64,000 nucleotides of DNA from Streptomyces sp. WMMC940 (GTDB lineage Bacteria; Actinomycetota; Actinomycetes; Streptomycetales; Streptomycetaceae), in NCBI RefSeq assembly GCF_027460265.1, contig NZ_JAPZBC010000001.1, forward strand, positions 1 through 64,000, in the 5' to 3' direction. Below the pieces are notes generated by a model, which was not told the origin of the DNA, made no database searches, and saw nothing but the letters and a program-made list of their open reading frames with translations. Each line of letters begins with the position of its first letter. The stretch's first letter is position 1. This document shows, in pieces, positions 25,142 through 34,435 of the stretch. The translations under genes were made by a program, and so were the position numbers.

Positions 25142-26566
25142 AGTGTCATGAATCAGGTGGGCACTTGCTCAGAAGGGACCCCTGATGGGCACGGAGAACG
25201 GTCACCTGATCGAGGACGCTGACGGCGTGTCGGTTGCGGTGTTTGACAGGGACGTTGACGGTTCCGGTGTGACACCGAAGACGACGGCGGCGAGCCGGGA
25301 AGCGGCGGCCGCGCACGGGCTGAGCCCGAGGCTGATGGACGAGCTGGCCGAGCTCGCCGCGGACAAGGTCCGCGACGGCGGGCTCAGGCTGATGGGCGAG
25401 GGCGGCCTGCTGGTCGAGCTCACCCGGCACCTGATGCAGGCCGCCGTCGAGGCGGAGATGGACCTGCACCTGGCCGAGGAGGCCGGCCGCACCGGCGGCC
25501 GGGGCTCCCGGTCGGGGGGCAACGCCCGCAACGGTTACCGGAACCGGAAGGTGATGACGGAGGTCGGCAGCGTGACGGTGCAGGTCCCCCGGGACCGGCT
25601 TGGCACCTTCACCTCCGGCCTGCTGCCGAAGTACGCACGCCGCACCGGCGGCCTGGAGGAGATGGTCCTCTCGCTGACCGCGAAGGGGCTCACCTCCGGG
25701 GAGATCGTCGCGCATCTCGCCGAGACGTACGGCATGGAGACCTCCAAGGAGACGGTCTCCACCATCACCGACAAGGCCCTGGACGCCATGGCCGACTGGC
25801 GCACGCGCCCGCTCGATCCGGTCTACCCGGTCCTGTTCGTGGACTGCGTGAACGTGAAGATCAGAGACGGTGCGGTGGCGAACCGCCCCATCTACGTGGT
25901 GCTCGCGGTCACCTGCGACGGCCACCGCGAGATTCTCGGACTGTGGGCCGGGGACGGCGGCGAGGGCGCCAAATACTGGCAGAACGTCCTCGCCGAGCTG
26001 CAGAACCGCGGCGTCCGCGACGTGCTCATGCTCGTCTGTGACGGCCTGAAGGGCCTGCCCGAGGCGGTCAGCACCGTCTTCCCCGCCACGGTGGTCCAGC
26101 TCTGCATCGTTCACCTCATCCGCACCACGCTGAAGTACATCTCGCGCGCCGACTGGGACAAGGCCGCCCGCGACCTGCGACCCATCTACACCGCTGCCAA
26201 CGAGGACGAGGCCCTCGCCCGGCTGGCCGAGTTCAGCGAGAAGTGGGAGGCCAAATACCCGGCCGCGGTCCGTGCCTGGGAACGGTCCTGGAGCGAGGTG
26301 GTGCCCTTCCTGGGCTTCCCGCCGCCGATCCGGAAGATCATCTCGACCACGAATGCGATCGAGAGCCTGAACGCGCGCTACCGGCGCTCGGTCAACGCCT
26401 GCGGGCATTTCCCGAACGAGACCGCTGCCCTCAAGCGTCTCTACCTCACCACGCTCGCCCTCGACCCGACCGGGAAAGGCCGCAAGCGGTGGACCAGCCG
26501 CTGGTTGAGTCGGCCCGGAGCGCGGTGCTGGTGTTGCCACCGGTCCGTTTCTCCGGGCCGCTCGCC

Positions 26567-26600
26567 GAACCCGGCGTGCGCCTCTCGACGCACCGGGCTC
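26567..26600 (-). ncRNA. Group II intron ribozyme domain V
   Basis: On the minus strand a 34-nt hairpin opens with GAGCCCGGTGCGTCGAGAGG and closes with GCACGCCGGGTTC. This is the GAGCC...GGTTC form, with the central GAGA-type tetraloop, of bacterial group II domain V, the catalytic heart. It sits 63 nt before the intron 3' end and 17 nt past the RT stop, as expected. Confidence 0.9.
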
Positions 26601-27283
26601 TCCACGGCCTCTGCCGTCAGGCGTGGTTCGCCTTCGCCCAGGGGGTCGGGATCGTGCCTCTGTAGCGGTAACGGGTGACCGTCACCGACGAGGGGTCGAA
26701 CAACTCGATCCCGCCCATGCCGACCGGCCGCCATCTCCCGGAGGGGGTGACGAAGTGGCGGCGGAGCTGCTTCCAGCGCAGACGGTGCAGTTTTCTCAGC
26801 CACCGGAAGATTCGCCACTGGACGAAGTGCCTCAGGTTGCTGAGGGTGTGCTTGCACACCGCGTAGCGGAAGTAGTTCGTCCATCCTCGCAGGATCTGAT
26901 TGATCCTGGTCAGGATGGTCCTGGGGTCGGCCTGCGACACCCTGTGGGTCATGGCACGTATCTTCGCCTTCACTGCCTTGAGGGGCTTCTCGGCGATGAA
27001 GGTGTAGACGTACCACTGGTCCGTGCCTCGCTTGCGGCGCCACTGGATGTGGAACCCCAGGAAGTCGAATCCGTCGCGCATGTGCACCACCCGCGTCTTG
27101 GCCGGCGACAAGCGCAGACCGAGCGGGGCGAGCATGCGGGCGACGTCATCGCGCAGATCCTCGACGTCGGATTTCTGGCCGTGCACGAGCACGACGAAGT
27201 CGTCCGCGTAACGGACGATCCGCCAGGTCGGCTGGCCCTTCTTCCGACATGCGTGTCAATCCCCCGGTTTCGTGGAGACCTTC

Positions 27284-28204
27284 CTATGCAGCCAGCTCCC
27301 CGGTGAAGCCGGCCCAGTAGTCGTGTTCGTAGTCGATCGGGCTCTTCCAGCCGCACACGCTGTGTAGTCGTCGAGCGTTGTAGAAGTCGGTGATCCAGGT
27401 CGCGATCCGGATCCGGGCCTCGGTGCGGGTGGCGAAGGTCCGGCGATGGACGTACTCGACCTTCAGCACGCTGTTGAACGCCTCGCTGACGGCGTTGTCG
27501 AAACATGATCCGACCCGGCCCATGGACTGGGTGACGCCCAGCTTCCGGCAGGCCCGGCGGAACTTCCGCGAGCCGTACTCGCTTCCGCGATCGCTGTGGA
27601 AGATCACACCGCGGACGTCCCCGCCGCGGGTGGCGGCGGCCATGTGGAGGGCAGCGACGACCAGGTCGGCATCGTGGCGGGCGCCCATCGCATAGCCGAG
27701 CAGGCGGCGGGAGAACAGGTCTATGACCGTGGCCAGATAGAGCTTGCCCTCGCCGGCGTCGATCTCGGTCATGTCTCCGCACCAGACCAGGTCGGGCGCC
27801 TCGGCGGTGAAGTCGCGGCGCACGAAGTCCGGGGCGGCCAGCCGTTTCCCCGGCCGGGTCAGCCCCCGCCGTCTTCGTACCTTCCGCGCGACCAGGCCGA
27901 ACTCCGACATGATCTTCGCGACGGTGTTCACGGAGACCCGCCAGCCCTGCCTCACCAGCCTGATCCAGATCTTCGGCGAGCCGTAGGTGCCGCCGGAGTC
28001 GTCGAACTCCTCCTTCACCGCTTCGATCAGACGCTGTCTGCGCAGCTCACGCCGGGTGGGCCGACGGGTGCGGTGCTTGTAGAACCATGCCTCGCTCACG
28101 CCCAGAGCGCGGCAGGAGACACGGTGCGAAATGCCGTGCTCGGTCCTGAAGTCGCTGATCACCCCGACGACGGACGCCGGGTCCGCCACGGCTACTTCAC
28201 CCAC
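27284..28204 (-). CDS. IS3-family OrfB transposase
   Basis: This is 306 residues overlapping the end of orfA by 13 nt. An HTH_21-like start (VSCRALGVSEAWFYKHRTR) precedes the DDE integrase core: LVWCGDMTEIDAGEGKLYL (first Asp), GVIFHSDRGSEYGSRKFR (second Asp) and SCFDNAVSEAFNSVLKVE (Glu). It is usually made as an OrfAB fusion by -1 frameshifting at the orfA/orfB overlap. It appears intact. Confidence 0.93.
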   Translation of the reverse strand: MGEVAVADPASVVGVISDFRTEHGISHRVSCRALGVSEAWFYKHRTRRPTRRELRRQRLIEAVKEEFDDSGGTYGSPKIWIRLVRQGWRVSVNTVAKIMSEFGLVARKVRRRRGLTRPGKRLAAPDFVRRDFTAEAPDLVWCGDMTEIDAGEGKLYLATVIDLFSRRLLGYAMGARHDADLVVAALHMAAATRGGDVRGVIFHSDRGSEYGSRKFRRACRKLGVTQSMGRVGSCFDNAVSEAFNSVLKVEYVHRRTFATRTEARIRIATWITDFYNARRLHSVCGWKSPIDYEHDYWAGFTGELAA

Positions 28205-28488
28205 AGGACCATGCAGCGTTTGAGGACATCACGCTCCATGACCAGTTCCTTCTTCTCCCGCTTGAGCTGGGCGACCTCACGCCGCAGACGCTCCAGCTCG
28301 TCACTCCCGCCGGCCGGTGCGATCCCTGCCCGACGGGCGCGGGAGACCCAACTCGCCAGAGTGGTCTCGTTGATCCCCAGGTCTTCGGCGACCTCGGCGA
28401 TCGTCTTGCCGGTCTCCGTCACGATCCGTACGGCCCCCTCACGGAACTCCGGATCGAACTTCCGTCGCTTCTCCGCCATGACTCCCAA
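28192..28488 (-). CDS. IS3-family OrfA (helix-turn-helix) protein
   Basis: This is 98 residues. The helix-turn-helix KTIAEVAEDLGINETTLASW is followed by a leucine-zipper-like coiled coil (DELERLRREVAQLKREKKEL). It recognises the IS ends and multimerises with OrfB. Its last 13 nt overlap orfB. Confidence 0.9.
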   Translation of the reverse strand: MGVMAEKRRKFDPEFREGAVRIVTETGKTIAEVAEDLGINETTLASWVSRARRAGIAPAGGSDELERLRREVAQLKREKKELVMERDVLKRCMVLWVK

Positions 28489-29845
28489 CTTCCCCTGCAG
28501 TCACGGTCTTCACGCTACGAGGGGAGGGACATGCGTGACGGCGGTAGGTGGTGCCCATGCTCCCGTCCGGCCGCCACGGCGCCATCACCTGCTCGTCAAG
28601 CACGGTCAGGGCGATGTTGGCCAGCAGGGGCGAGAGGATTCCGCCCTGTGGGGTGCCGGTGTCGGACTCCTTCAGCCCGGACTGCTCGGTGAGCACCCCG
28701 GCCTTCCGGAAGGCTTTCACCAGCGCGAGCACGCGCTTGTCCTTCACCCGGAGCCGCACCCGGTCCATCAGGGCCGTGTGATCGATCCGGTCGAAGCACG
28801 CCTCGATGTCCGCGTCCAGCACCCATTGATAGCCCCGGGAGCCGAACATGTGGATCTCGGCGATCGCGTCGTGCGGCCGCCGCCCGGGCCGGAAGCCGTA
28901 GGAGACCGGCAAGAAGTCGGCCTCGAAGATCGGTTCCAGCACGAGCTTCAGCGCCGCCTGGACCACCCGGTCGGCGATCGTGGGAATGCCCAACTTGCGG
29001 ACCTTCCCCGAGCCGCCCGGCTTGGGAATCGCGCGCTCACGCACCGGCAAAGGACGGAACGTCCCCGCCTTCAGCGCGATGCGCAGATCGTCCAGGAACC
29101 CGGGCGCCCCGATGCGCTCCTCGACAGCGGCGGCCGTCAGGCCGTCCACGCCGGGAGTGTTCGCACCGCGGTTGCCCGCGACCCGGTCGAACGCCACGAT
29201 CAGCGTCGCCGGGTCGTGCACGAAGTTGAACAGGTCGTCGAACCGGCGGCCAGGATCGGCCACCGCCCAACGGTGAAGCTTGGCCTGCATCTCCGATACC
29301 CGCTGACGCGGCCCGATGGGCAGCCCAGTCGGGGCACCGGCGTTCACCAGTGCGTCTTTCGGTCTTGCAGCATCCTCATCTCCTCGATACCGCTGCCGCC
29401 CTTCCCCATGCACCGGGCTCTCCCCGGTTCGGAGTACTACGGCGGCTCCGCCCCGCCCCTGGCCGCTCGGCCGACGACGGACCCAGCCCGTTCCACCGTG
29501 CTGGACACACGGCAGCGGGCAGACCAGGGACGGTTCCCGTGTCCACTGTGATTCGCTCGTCGAAGGAGGAGCCCGACTCTGCCCCAACGGCCTCGCTGCG
29601 AGTACGCCGCAGACCTTCCCCGCAGCCTCCCGGTCACCGGCTTCACGACTTCCGGGAGTTCCCCGTCCGCAACGGACGAGGACGCGCCGTTCCCGGCCCA
29701 TATCCACCAGGTTCGAGCCAGTACGAGTGTTGAGGGGCGTTATGGCACCGGTTCCTCTCGTACTCCTCTCCGACCTGCTCACCGGACCTACGGCATCTGG
29801 CAGTTCTGCCGCACCCCGGCTTTGTCAGGACTGCTCCCACCGATG

Positions 29846-31254
29846 GCGTCCCTTGACGTGGTGTAGCCGATCACGGTTAGGGAGTGCGCCGGGGGCGTGC
29901 GCTGACAGCGATTCCGCTCCCTGCCCAGCAGGCGGGCCACCTGCAACTCTCCTTGGTGAACGGCCAGTTCAACCCGGGAGGTGCACGGTGGCCCTGTCCC
30001 AGTCTGACCTACTACGCCTGCTGGAGTCACTACGTTCGGCGGACGGGCTTGAACTCGTCCGCGGCGTGGCCGAGCGGATGCTCCAGGAGCTGATCGAGGC
30101 CGAGGCCACGGCCCGGATCGGCGCGGAGTGGAATGAGCGCACGGAGACGCGCACCGCGCTTCGCAACGGCCACCGCGACAAGACGGTCAGCACGCAGGCC
30201 GGCGACCTGGACCTTGCGATCCCCAAGCTCCGGTCGGGGAGCTTCTTCCCCGCGCTGCTGGAGCGACGCCGCCGCATCGACCAGGCCCTCTACGCGGTCA
30301 TCATGGAGGCATACGTCCACGGCGTCTCCACGCGGTCGGTCGACGACCTGGTCAAGGCCCTCGGCGCGGACACCGGGATATCCAAGAGCGAGGTCTCACG
30401 GATCTGCCAGGACCTGGACGGCCAGCTGACCGCGTTCCGTGCCCGGACCCTGGACCACGTCCGCTTCCCGTACATCTACCTGGACGCCACCTACTGCAAG
30501 GCGAGGGTCGATCACCAGATCGTGTCGAGGGCAGTGGTGATCGCCACCGGGATCACCGAGGACGGCGGCCGCGAGGTGCTGGGCGTGATGGTAGGCGACA
30601 GCGAGACCGAGATGTTCTGGACCGAGTTCCTGCGTCACCTGCGCGAACGCGGTCTGACCGGGGTCCGGCTCGTGATCGGAGACCACCACTTGGGGCTGGT
30701 CAAGGCCATCCGCAAGGTCATGCTCGGAGCCGCCTACCAGCGCTGTCGCGTTCACTTCCTGCGCAACGTGTTCAGCGTGATCAAGAAGGAAGCGGCGGAG
30801 ATGGTCGCCGCGACGATCCGCACGATCTTCGCCCAGCCCACAGCCGACGCGGTCCGCACCCAGCTCGACACCGTCGCCGACATGCTCGGCAAGCAGTTCC
30901 CGAAGGTCAGGGAGATGCTGCTGGACGCGAAGGACGATCTGACCGCCTTCGCCGCCTTCCCGGAGCGACATGGGAAGAAGATCCAGTCCACCAATCCACT
31001 GGAGCGGATCAACCGCGAGGTCAAGCGCCGCACCGACGTCGTCCAGGTCTTCCCCAACGATGACGCGCTCCTACGGCTGGTCACCGCCGTGCTCTTCGAA
31101 CTGCACGACGAATGGATCGCCTTCCCCCGCCGCTACCTGCCCGAAGGAAGCATGGACCAGCTCTACCCCGCCGAGCGCTCCGAAAGCGCCCCCGCGCTAC
31201 CCGACACCACCAACACGACCGCCGGATGATCGGCTACACCACGAGAAGGGACAC
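29846..31254 (+). mobile_element. IS256-family element #2, inside the intron 5' region
   Basis: Terminal repeats are GTCCCTTGACGTGGTGTAGC (from about 29848) and, inverted, GTCCCTTCTCGTGGTGTAGC (ending about 31253). Both continue into CGATCA. No flanking target duplication could be found. The intron's first ~125 nt (31255-31378) and the rest (from 29845 down) lie on either side. Confidence 0.85.
29988..31229 (+). CDS. IS256-family transposase #2
   Basis: This is 413 residues from GTG 29988 with GGGAGG at 29976-29981. Family landmarks include LLRLLESLRSADGLELVR at the start, RIDQALYAVIMEAYVHGVS, FPYIYLDATYCKARVDHQI (first Asp), VRLVIGDHHLGLVKAI (second Asp), and STNPLERINREVKRRTDVV (Glu). The stop codon TGA (31227-31229) lies within the right terminal inverted repeat. 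It appears intact and is closely related to transposase #3 at 42208-43434. Confidence 0.92.
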   Translation: MALSQSDLLRLLESLRSADGLELVRGVAERMLQELIEAEATARIGAEWNERTETRTALRNGHRDKTVSTQAGDLDLAIPKLRSGSFFPALLERRRRIDQALYAVIMEAYVHGVSTRSVDDLVKALGADTGISKSEVSRICQDLDGQLTAFRARTLDHVRFPYIYLDATYCKARVDHQIVSRAVVIATGITEDGGREVLGVMVGDSETEMFWTEFLRHLRERGLTGVRLVIGDHHLGLVKAIRKVMLGAAYQRCRVHFLRNVFSVIKKEAAEMVAATIRTIFAQPTADAVRTQLDTVADMLGKQFPKVREMLLDAKDDLTAFAAFPERHGKKIQSTNPLERINREVKRRTDVVQVFPNDDALLRLVTAVLFELHDEWIAFPRRYLPEGSMDQLYPAERSESAPALPDTTNTTAG

Positions 31255-31537
31255 GACCCTCCCACCCGCCCCGGCGTCTCCCGGGACAGGCTGTCCTCAG
31301 CTCCTACCGGACCACTGCGACGGCCCGGCGACGGTGGTCTCTCACCCCCATACGAATCAACAGCGCCTCACGGCGCACGAAAGAAGCCATGAACGCGTTC
31401 GACATCGCCTTCGGCGGCCGCCTCTCGGCCGAACGAGCGTGAGCCAACCAGACCAACGAGAAACCTCTACGCCAACGGAGTGGTGAACACCGCTTCGCGT
31501 GCCTCGAATGCCGGTGAACGCACTCTGAGAACGGGGA

Positions 31538-31657
31538 CTGCTTGAGTCACTACGCTCGGCACATGGTCTTGAACTCGTCCGCGAGATCGCTGAGCGGCTG
31601 CTGCAGGAACTGATCGAGGCCGAGGCCACCGCCCGGATCGGTGCGGAGTGGGGCGAG
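31538..31657 (+). pseudogene. Remnant of an IS256-family transposase N-terminus
   Basis: About 40 codons read LLESLRSAHGLELVREIAER and LLQELIEAEATARIGAEWGE, nearly the same as residues 10-50 of transposase #2. No start, no continuation and no terminal repeat remain. It marks an older IS256 copy to the right of the stack. Confidence 0.85.
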
Positions 31658-31693
31658 CTCCGAGACCGCCCGTCCTTCGGTCGCCGTTGGGGT

Positions 31694-32449
31694 TCAAGGG
31701 CTCCATGTCATGCGGCCACTTGCTGCACCGAGCAGGAGGCCTAGGCTGCGCCCGGCGGCTGGTCGCGGGGCAGCAGCCGCTTCCGCCTCGTGCATCTCAA
31801 CACCTTCGGGACGCTCTGATTGATCCTGGCATGCGGCATCCGGGGCTCGGATGAGGTATGCATCTGCGTCTTGTTGATACAGCTGGTGAGCCAAGTACCA
31901 GGCGAAGCGGGCCAGATCGTCCTCATTCTCGGTTAGCGCGTGAGCAAGCAGTGGTCGCTCCAGCTGAGGCCATTGGGTCAGCATGACGCCTCGTAGGGCA
32001 GCCGCGCGTATGGAGGGTTGCGGGGCGAAAAGGGCTGAGGTGAGTACTTCTCCCACGTCGGGACGGTAGCGATCGGAAGCTGATGCGGCGACGGCCGTGA
32101 GGACTGGCGCTTTGGCCTCAGAGCTCGTGGAGCGTAGCAAACTCAGGGCTTCCACTGCTGTGAAGCAGCGGAAGGCGCGGCGCACCATGGCTTCGGCCTC
32201 GGCCATGGCCCGTTGATGGACCTCCGGCTCGTCGGCGCTCACTTCCGCGATGGCCACGGAGACCGCATCTTCCGGATAGACGCGAATGACGGCGCCGTCG
32301 AGGCTGTACCACGTGGGCGTGGGGCCGAACCATTCGCTCTCCACTCGGCCGGCGTACGTCCAGCCGGTGCGCGCCGCGAAGCTGCCGAATGCTTTTTCGT
32401 CCAGGGCGTCTTTGAAAGGGATCCTGCGCCATCGCCACCAGTTGGCCAT
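31694..32449 (-). CDS. Hypothetical protein, possibly HEAT-like; C-terminus doubtful
   Basis: This is about 251 residues from ATG 32449 (MANWWRWRRIPFKDALDE). The first half has WYSLDGAVIRVYPEDAVSV. The second half is helical with repeat-like alanine/leucine helices (ALFAPQPSIRAAALRGVML, LERPLLAHALTENEDDLARF) reminiscent of HEAT-type solenoids. The final ~30 residues (PRPAAGRSLGLLLGAASG) look foreign and abut the IS256 remnant, so the natural end may have been replaced. No family was recognised. Confidence 0.55.
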   Translation of the reverse strand: MANWWRWRRIPFKDALDEKAFGSFAARTGWTYAGRVESEWFGPTPTWYSLDGAVIRVYPEDAVSVAIAEVSADEPEVHQRAMAEAEAMVRRAFRCFTAVEALSLLRSTSSEAKAPVLTAVAASASDRYRPDVGEVLTSALFAPQPSIRAAALRGVMLTQWPQLERPLLAHALTENEDDLARFAWYLAHQLYQQDADAYLIRAPDAACQDQSERPEGVEMHEAEAAAAPRPAAGRSLGLLLGAASGRMTWSP

Positions 32450-32526
32450 TGCGTTCCTTTCTGTTGAGCTCACGGTCGACGGGGGGGCACCGCTGCTGGT
32501 GGCGGAGCGGACACAGCAGCTGCGCG

Positions 32527-33006
32527 CTAGGACGCCAGTCGACGGTCTTCGCCTCGATCCGGATCCCAGCGCGCTTGTACGGCCTCCTCATGTCGCAGGA
32601 GCTCGCACCAGATGCGTTTGCCATGTGTGAGTGGGTCCTGGCCCCATCGGTCTGCCAGTGTTTGCACGAGCTCCAGCCCTCTCCCGTGCTCGTCCTGTTC
32701 CGTCGGGTTGCTTCGGCGGGCCAGCCTGGTCGAGGTGTCGGTGACTTCGACGCGCAGGACTAGGCGCCCCGCGCACCGGATGCGGAGGAGCAAGAGCCCG
32801 ACCGGACCCTCCGCGTGCGTCACAGCGTTGGTGACCAGTTCGCTGACGAGCAGTTGTGCGGTTTCCAGGACATCATGGGGAATCAACCATTCGGCGAGTG
32901 TGTGTCGCACGAGTTGCCGGGCGTGGCAGGGGGCTCGATCTGCAGTAGGCAACTGGAAGTTCCTGCACCGTTTTTCGGTGTCGATGGGGTGGAGCGATGT
33001 CGTCAT
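32527..33006 (-). CDS. HATPase_c ATP-binding protein (RsbW-like)
   Basis: This is 159 residues from ATG 33006. The GHKL-ATPase N-box QLLVSELVTNAVTHAEGP (about residues 51-68) is followed by VLRVEVTDTSTRL (G1-like Asp) and the G2 segment EHGRGLELVQTLADRWG. Streptomyces encode dozens of these single-domain anti-sigma-type kinases, which usually act on an anti-anti-sigma partner. None is adjacent here. Confidence 0.85.
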   Translation of the reverse strand: MTTSLHPIDTEKRCRNFQLPTADRAPCHARQLVRHTLAEWLIPHDVLETAQLLVSELVTNAVTHAEGPVGLLLLRIRCAGRLVLRVEVTDTSTRLARRSNPTEQDEHGRGLELVQTLADRWGQDPLTHGKRIWCELLRHEEAVQARWDPDRGEDRRLAS

Positions 33007-33312
33007 GGTTCTACCGATCGACGAGAGGAGGTGTCTCGCGGATCAAGCCTGGGACCGCGGCGTCGGTTGGGCGCTCAGCCGAGGGATTTGATCGCGTATC
33101 TGCAAGGGGGATGCGTATGGATCCCGTAGGAAAGCGAGGCACAGGGTGCGTTGTGTGTGGTGTGAGGGTGGATCATTGGCGATAGCCTTTGGGGTCGGGT
33201 GCAGGTGGTCGTGCCGTCGCTGGGTGTGTGTCCCCGCGCCTGTAGCGTAAGAGAGTTGATGTGCTGGCGCCGCGCTGCGGTCCCGAGGAGGACCGCAGCG
33301 CGTGACACTGCT

Positions 33313-34413
33313 TCAGTACGCGATATGTTCCAGGGGTTGCCATTGCTGGGTCAGGCCGAAGGCGGCCGGGCCGAAGACTTCGAGGGCGGCGGAAGTACGC
33401 ATGATCGGCGGTGTGGAGATGCCGAAGACACGAACGCGCATCCCGTAGCGCAGGGTTTCAGTCGTGATTGGCATCGCCGTGTCAGCGTCGAGCAAGGTGA
33501 TGAGGTCCGGCACGATCGCCACGACTTGGTTGTCCACGGTGGCCAACAGGTTCTCGTTGCGGAACTCCACGCGCATCGTGGCGGTGCCATCGCCGAACTC
33601 CTCGACGAGGGCGTGCCCCTGGGTGAACCCGTCGCTGACCTGTCGTACGACGTCGATCACCTTGCCGGTGAACAGCACTCGTCCGTGCTCGTAGGGGGTC
33701 TGCCGCAGCGTGTCGACGAGCGCGTCGAAGGGATCTTCGTGGCGGTGCTTGGCCTCGCGAATCGCCCTGCCCAGCGTGAGCGCCAATTGGAGTGTCCTGG
33801 GGATGGCAGTACGTTTGACCTGTTCTCCGGTCATAGGGTATTCGGCGATGTGGGCCGATCCTCCCATGCGGATGGTCAGCCCGCGTGCGTACCATTCGGT
33901 CCGCTGGTTGTCGGCGCCCGTCGTGACAATCGCCGTGTGGCCTCGCTCGTCCGCAATGGCCAGCGGGGACGCCGGTACCCCGTACACGCTGAAGGTCTCC
34001 ATCTGCAGTTCGGGGAACGCTCGTCCCATTCCATCGGCGTCGATCACCGGTAGATCCGCGCGGGCGGCGACAACGAGCGGGATCATCGAGTTCAGCCCGC
34101 CGCATTCCATCGGGATGATCGCGTCCGCCTTCCGCCCGAGGTGCTCCTCGAGTCTGCGGAGCGCGGCGAGTGCCTCCCGGCCGTTGGGAATCTTCTCCAG
34201 CACCACCGTCGGTGCTCCCATCATCGCCGAGGCGATGACCAGCATGTCGTCGTCGAGTTCGGCGGGATCGAGGACGTGAATTCTGCAGCCGTCGGCCAGC
34301 GCTTGCTCAACCAAGAGTCGCCCGATCAGCGGGTCTCCTCCGCCGCCGGTGCCGAGTAGTGCGGCACCGGTCGCGAGATCGACCAGGTCTTCCTTCGTCA
34401 GTTCGTAAGCCAC
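33313..34413 (-). CDS. DUF917 (S-Me-THD family) protein, leftward copy
   Basis: This is 366 residues. It has LATGAALLGTGGGGDPLIG at the N-terminus, DDDMLVIASAMMGAPTVVLE, and IPMECGGLNSMIPLVVAARA followed by the invariant DADGMGRAFPELQM. A C-terminal domain has FRNENLLATVDNQVVAIVPD. This is the DUF917 family, now named after S-methyl-thiohydantoin desulfurase and often paired with hydantoinase/oxoprolinase proteins. It is the last gene of the leftward permease-hydantoinase-DUF917 unit, 22 bp after the hydantoinase stop. It probably catalyses or supports a hydantoin-ring step. Confidence 0.85.
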   Translation of the reverse strand: MAYELTKEDLVDLATGAALLGTGGGGDPLIGRLLVEQALADGCRIHVLDPAELDDDMLVIASAMMGAPTVVLEKIPNGREALAALRRLEEHLGRKADAIIPMECGGLNSMIPLVVAARADLPVIDADGMGRAFPELQMETFSVYGVPASPLAIADERGHTAIVTTGADNQRTEWYARGLTIRMGGSAHIAEYPMTGEQVKRTAIPRTLQLALTLGRAIREAKHRHEDPFDALVDTLRQTPYEHGRVLFTGKVIDVVRQVSDGFTQGHALVEEFGDGTATMRVEFRNENLLATVDNQVVAIVPDLITLLDADTAMPITTETLRYGMRVRVFGISTPPIMRTSAALEVFGPAAFGLTQQWQPLEHIAY

Positions 34414-34435
34414 GACGGCTCCTTTTCGTGGGTCG

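Larger units (their letters stand above)
27254..28531 (-). mobile_element. IS3-family element, copy 1 (1,278 bp, TGCG target repeat)
   Basis: The ends are TGTCAATCCCCCGG at 27254 and, inverted, TGTCCCTCCCCTCG at 28531. They share the imperfect inverted repeat TGTCnnTCCCCnCG...CGTGnAGACC. The flanking 4-bp direct repeats TGCG lie at 27250-27253 and 28532-28535. The element carries orfA and orfB. The first 219 bp match the copy at 63782-64000 base for base. Confidence 0.93.
26617..29347 (-). pseudogene. Group II intron reverse transcriptase/maturase, split by IS3
   Basis: The N-terminal part runs from GTG 29347 (VNAGAPTGLPIG ... MQAKLHRWAV) through RT blocks NRGANTPGVDGL, PKPGGSGKVRKLGIPTI, YGFRPGRRPHDA, VLDADIEACFDRIDH and GTPQGGILSPLLANI to GTTYRRHAC at 28532. 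Removing the IS3 copy and one target repeat continues RKKGQPTWRIVRYADDFVV, containing the catalytic YADD, and the rest reads to 26617 with the maturase domain (GWTNYFRYAVCKHTL). The IS therefore separates the N-terminal RT blocks from the YADD active site. The rejoined protein would be about 480 residues and otherwise looks intact. Confidence 0.9.
26504..31378 (-). mobile_element. Group II intron, inserted antisense in IS256 #1 and carrying two ISs
   Basis: Read on the minus strand the intron begins GTGCGCCGTGAGG at 31378 (group II 5' consensus GUGYG) and ends GACTCAAC at 26504. Removing it rebuilds the interrupted IS256 frame exactly. Domain V is at 26567-26600 and domain VI pairs 26512-26520 with 26551-26559. 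It encodes a reverse transcriptase/maturase. Without the IS3 copy (27254-28531) and IS256 #2 (about 29846-31254) it would be close to 2.2 kb, a usual group II intron length. Noncoding ribozyme domains I-IV lie between the RT start (29347) and 31378. Both the RT and the 5' domain are broken, so it is immobile. Confidence 0.85.
25185..31442 (+). pseudogene. IS256-family transposase #1, interrupted before its last 21 codons
   Basis: The ATG at 25185 opens a mutator/IS256-type transposase. Catalytic Asp/Glu neighbourhoods are visible in PVYPVLFVDCVNVKIRDG, VLMLVCDGLKGLPEAV and STTNAIESLNARYRRS. The frame is normal up to GRKRWTSR plus the first two bases of the Trp codon at 26502-26503, then enters antisense group II intron sequence. 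Joining 26503 to 31379 restores the Trp codon and a proper family C-terminus, KEAMNAFDIAFGGRLSAERA, with stop at 31440-31442. The intact protein would be about 460 residues. Because the intron lies antisense, RNA splicing cannot repair this gene, so the transposase is dead. Confidence 0.85.
25141..31500 (+). mobile_element. IS256-family element #1, split by group II intron and nested ISs
   Basis: The left edge is set by loss of the nuclease text at 25141. The transposase gene runs 25185-26503, is interrupted by a 4.9-kb nested insertion, and resumes at 31379-31442. The right edge lies somewhere shortly after 31442, and no convincing terminal inverted repeat could be matched to the left end. 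See the separate entries for the intron, the IS3 copy and IS256 #2 inside it. Confidence 0.75.

Noticed and set aside
25146..26540. 464-codon minus-strand frame over IS256 #1
   Set aside because: It is the antisense shadow of the transposase; no start signal or domain.
29815..29845. Considered as the intron's 5' exon, with GTGCG at 29814 (minus strand) as the intron start
   Set aside because: Joining there does not rebuild the IS256 transposase, whereas GTGCG at 31378 rebuilds it exactly; 29815-29845 is internal intron sequence beside IS256 #2.
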